A stretch of 6,520 nt of DNA, taken from positions 1 to 6,520 of the forward strand of contig CANIYB010000139.1 of NCBI GenBank assembly GCA_947471105.1, written 5' to 3'. Every line of letters starts with the position of its first letter. Positions within the stretch are counted from its first letter, which is position 1. Both the position numbers and the translations under genes were made by a program. Shown here piece by piece: positions 5,660-6,520 of the stretch. Under the pieces are notes generated by a model. The model did no database searches. It was not told where the DNA came from and saw nothing but the letters and a program-made list of their open reading frames with translations. The DNA is from Cytophagaceae bacterium (lineage in GTDB: Bacteria > Bacteroidota > Bacteroidia > Cytophagales > Spirosomataceae).

Positions 5660-6520
5660 TTTGCGTGATCAAGTTGATTAATGGTTGGTCTACCAAAATC
5701 ACATGGGTTTTTATTCCCTTTTGGGTCAGTTTTGAAATAAGATTTTCGAATTTAAGTTCGTGCATTTTTTGTAAAGTCTGATTAAAATTATCTACATGTA
5801 TAGATAAAATTTCATCGGTTTCTTTGTCCTCAATGTTTATGTAATTGCCGAATGAATTAGGGGATGCCATTTCCGAAGGATCTACTATGTACAGAATTTC
5901 TACCTCGTTTTTCAGCGCTTTGATTTCCAGCATGGATTGAATAAATAACGAGTTCTCAACTTCCGTAAACATTAGATCAGAGATGAAAAAGATTTTTTTC
6001 TTATGGCCTAATGATTCTATTCTATCTTTTATTAAGTCCGGAAAACCTGTCTTTTTTTTGATTGAATTTTCTTCTAGTAGGTTTTCTAATGCTTGGTAAA
6101 TGTATTTTAAATGAGCTAAGCTATGACCAAGTTTACTCTCAAAGGTCAAATCATCTGACATGAAAATCACCCCAAAGGAATCTTTTTGTTTTTGTAGGAT
6201 GGTCGATAAGGTAGCTACAATTTGAACAGCTTTGTTAATTTTTTCATTCGACTCAACTGGAAAAAACATGGATGATGAGATATCTAAAATAAAATAGAAT
6301 TTAATATTGGTCTCATCTTGATATGTTTTGGTGTATAATTTATCGGTCTTGCCAAATAATTTCCAATCAATATTTCTTGGATTTTCTCCATTTTCATAGG
6401 ATTTAAACTCTTTGAATTCAGATGAAAATCCATGAAGAATGCTTTTGTGTTTTCCATGAAATAACCCTTCTAATGCTTCTTTGGATAAAATTTCTAAGGA
6501 TTTATACTCACTTTTTTTTA
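5652..6520 (-). CDS. DUF58 / von Willebrand A-like protein, N-terminus beyond the right edge
   Basis: The minus-strand frame is open from 5652 to the edge, giving 288 visible residues with a partial first codon at 6519-6520. The first in-frame ATG, at 6269, is only the Met after the metal-binding motif, so it is not the start; bases 6270-6518 encode the DUF58 signature. Visible are GLFHGKHKSILHGFSSEF (near the N-terminus), the hallmark RNIDWKLFGKTDKLYTKTY, and a MIDAS-type motif DISSSM (Asp79, Ser81, Ser83). A second acidic MIDAS residue may be Asp181 in FFISDLM. Homologues run near 290-300 residues, so about ten or fewer are missing. DUF58 proteins are usually encoded next to MoxR AAA+ ATPases, thought to act with them as chaperone-like pairs, often near Bat aerotolerance genes; a moxR gene just beyond the right edge is my prediction. 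No signal peptide or membrane segment is seen. No bat gene follows: the gene runs into the end of the opposing gene. Confidence 0.93.
   Translation of the reverse strand, partial: KKSEYKSLEILSKEALEGLFHGKHKSILHGFSSEFKEFKSYENGENPRNIDWKLFGKTDKLYTKTYQDETNIKFYFILDISSSMFFPVESNEKINKAVQIVATLSTILQKQKDSFGVIFMSDDLTFESKLGHSLAHLKYIYQALENLLEENSIKKKTGFPDLIKDRIESLGHKKKIFFISDLMFTEVENSLFIQSMLEIKALKNEVEILYIVDPSEMASPNSFGNYINIEDKETDEILSIHVDNFNQTLQKMHELKFENLISKLTQKGIKTHVILVDQPLINLITQII

Noticed and set aside
5652..6269. A short 205-residue protein starting at ATG 6269 on the minus strand.
   Set aside because: The frame continues to the window edge with the DUF58 signature, and the Met lies directly after the DISSS metal-binding motif.

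Overview
This window of about 6.5 kb is AT-rich and looks like ordinary chromosome from a member of the Bacteroidota, most likely the Cytophagales. Three things suggest this. No start codon has a convincing Shine-Dalgarno sequence. The octamer TATTTTTG, which fits the Bacteroidota -7 consensus TAnnTTTG, lies upstream of two genes. The protein set is typical of the phylum: an S9 prolyl-oligopeptidase-type peptidase, an exported DUF4369/DUF5106/TlpA-type protein, and a DUF58 protein of the kind paired with MoxR ATPases. The order-level call rests on overall resemblance only.

Six protein genes are present, and every one points opposite to its neighbour. (1) 2-1102, plus strand: C-terminal part of an S9 peptidase whose start lies off the left edge. 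(2) 1194-2267, minus: a complete M42 metallo-aminopeptidase. (3) 2433-3407, plus: 6-phosphofructokinase, pfkA. (4) 3404-4183, minus: a membrane-anchored DUF218 protein resembling ElyC/YdcF/SanA. (5) 4226-5659, plus: a secreted thioredoxin-fold protein. (6) 5652 to the right edge, minus: a DUF58 / von Willebrand A-like protein lacking only its extreme N-terminus. It runs well past the first available ATG at 6269, which is an internal Met directly after the metal-binding motif.

The first convergent junction (1103-1193) has a perfect 14-bp hairpin that can terminate transcription in both directions. The other two convergent junctions have no spacer: stop codons overlap by 4 bp (3404-3407) and 8 bp (5652-5659). 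The two divergent intergenic regions (2268-2432 and 4184-4225) must carry the promoters. The first is very AT-rich and contains a promoter-like arrangement with an imperfect palindrome upstream of pfkA.

Functionally the window mixes peptide breakdown (S9 and M42 peptidases), glycolysis (PfkA), and envelope or periplasmic functions (ElyC-like protein, thioredoxin-fold protein, DUF58 protein). Because the strands alternate, no two genes here share an operon. I found no tRNA, rRNA, CRISPR array, insertion sequence or phage gene, and no convincing new biological system. The points most worth a second look are the PfkA active-site Asp-to-Asn change and altered effector-site residues, the overlapping convergent gene ends, and the palindrome in the pfkA upstream region.
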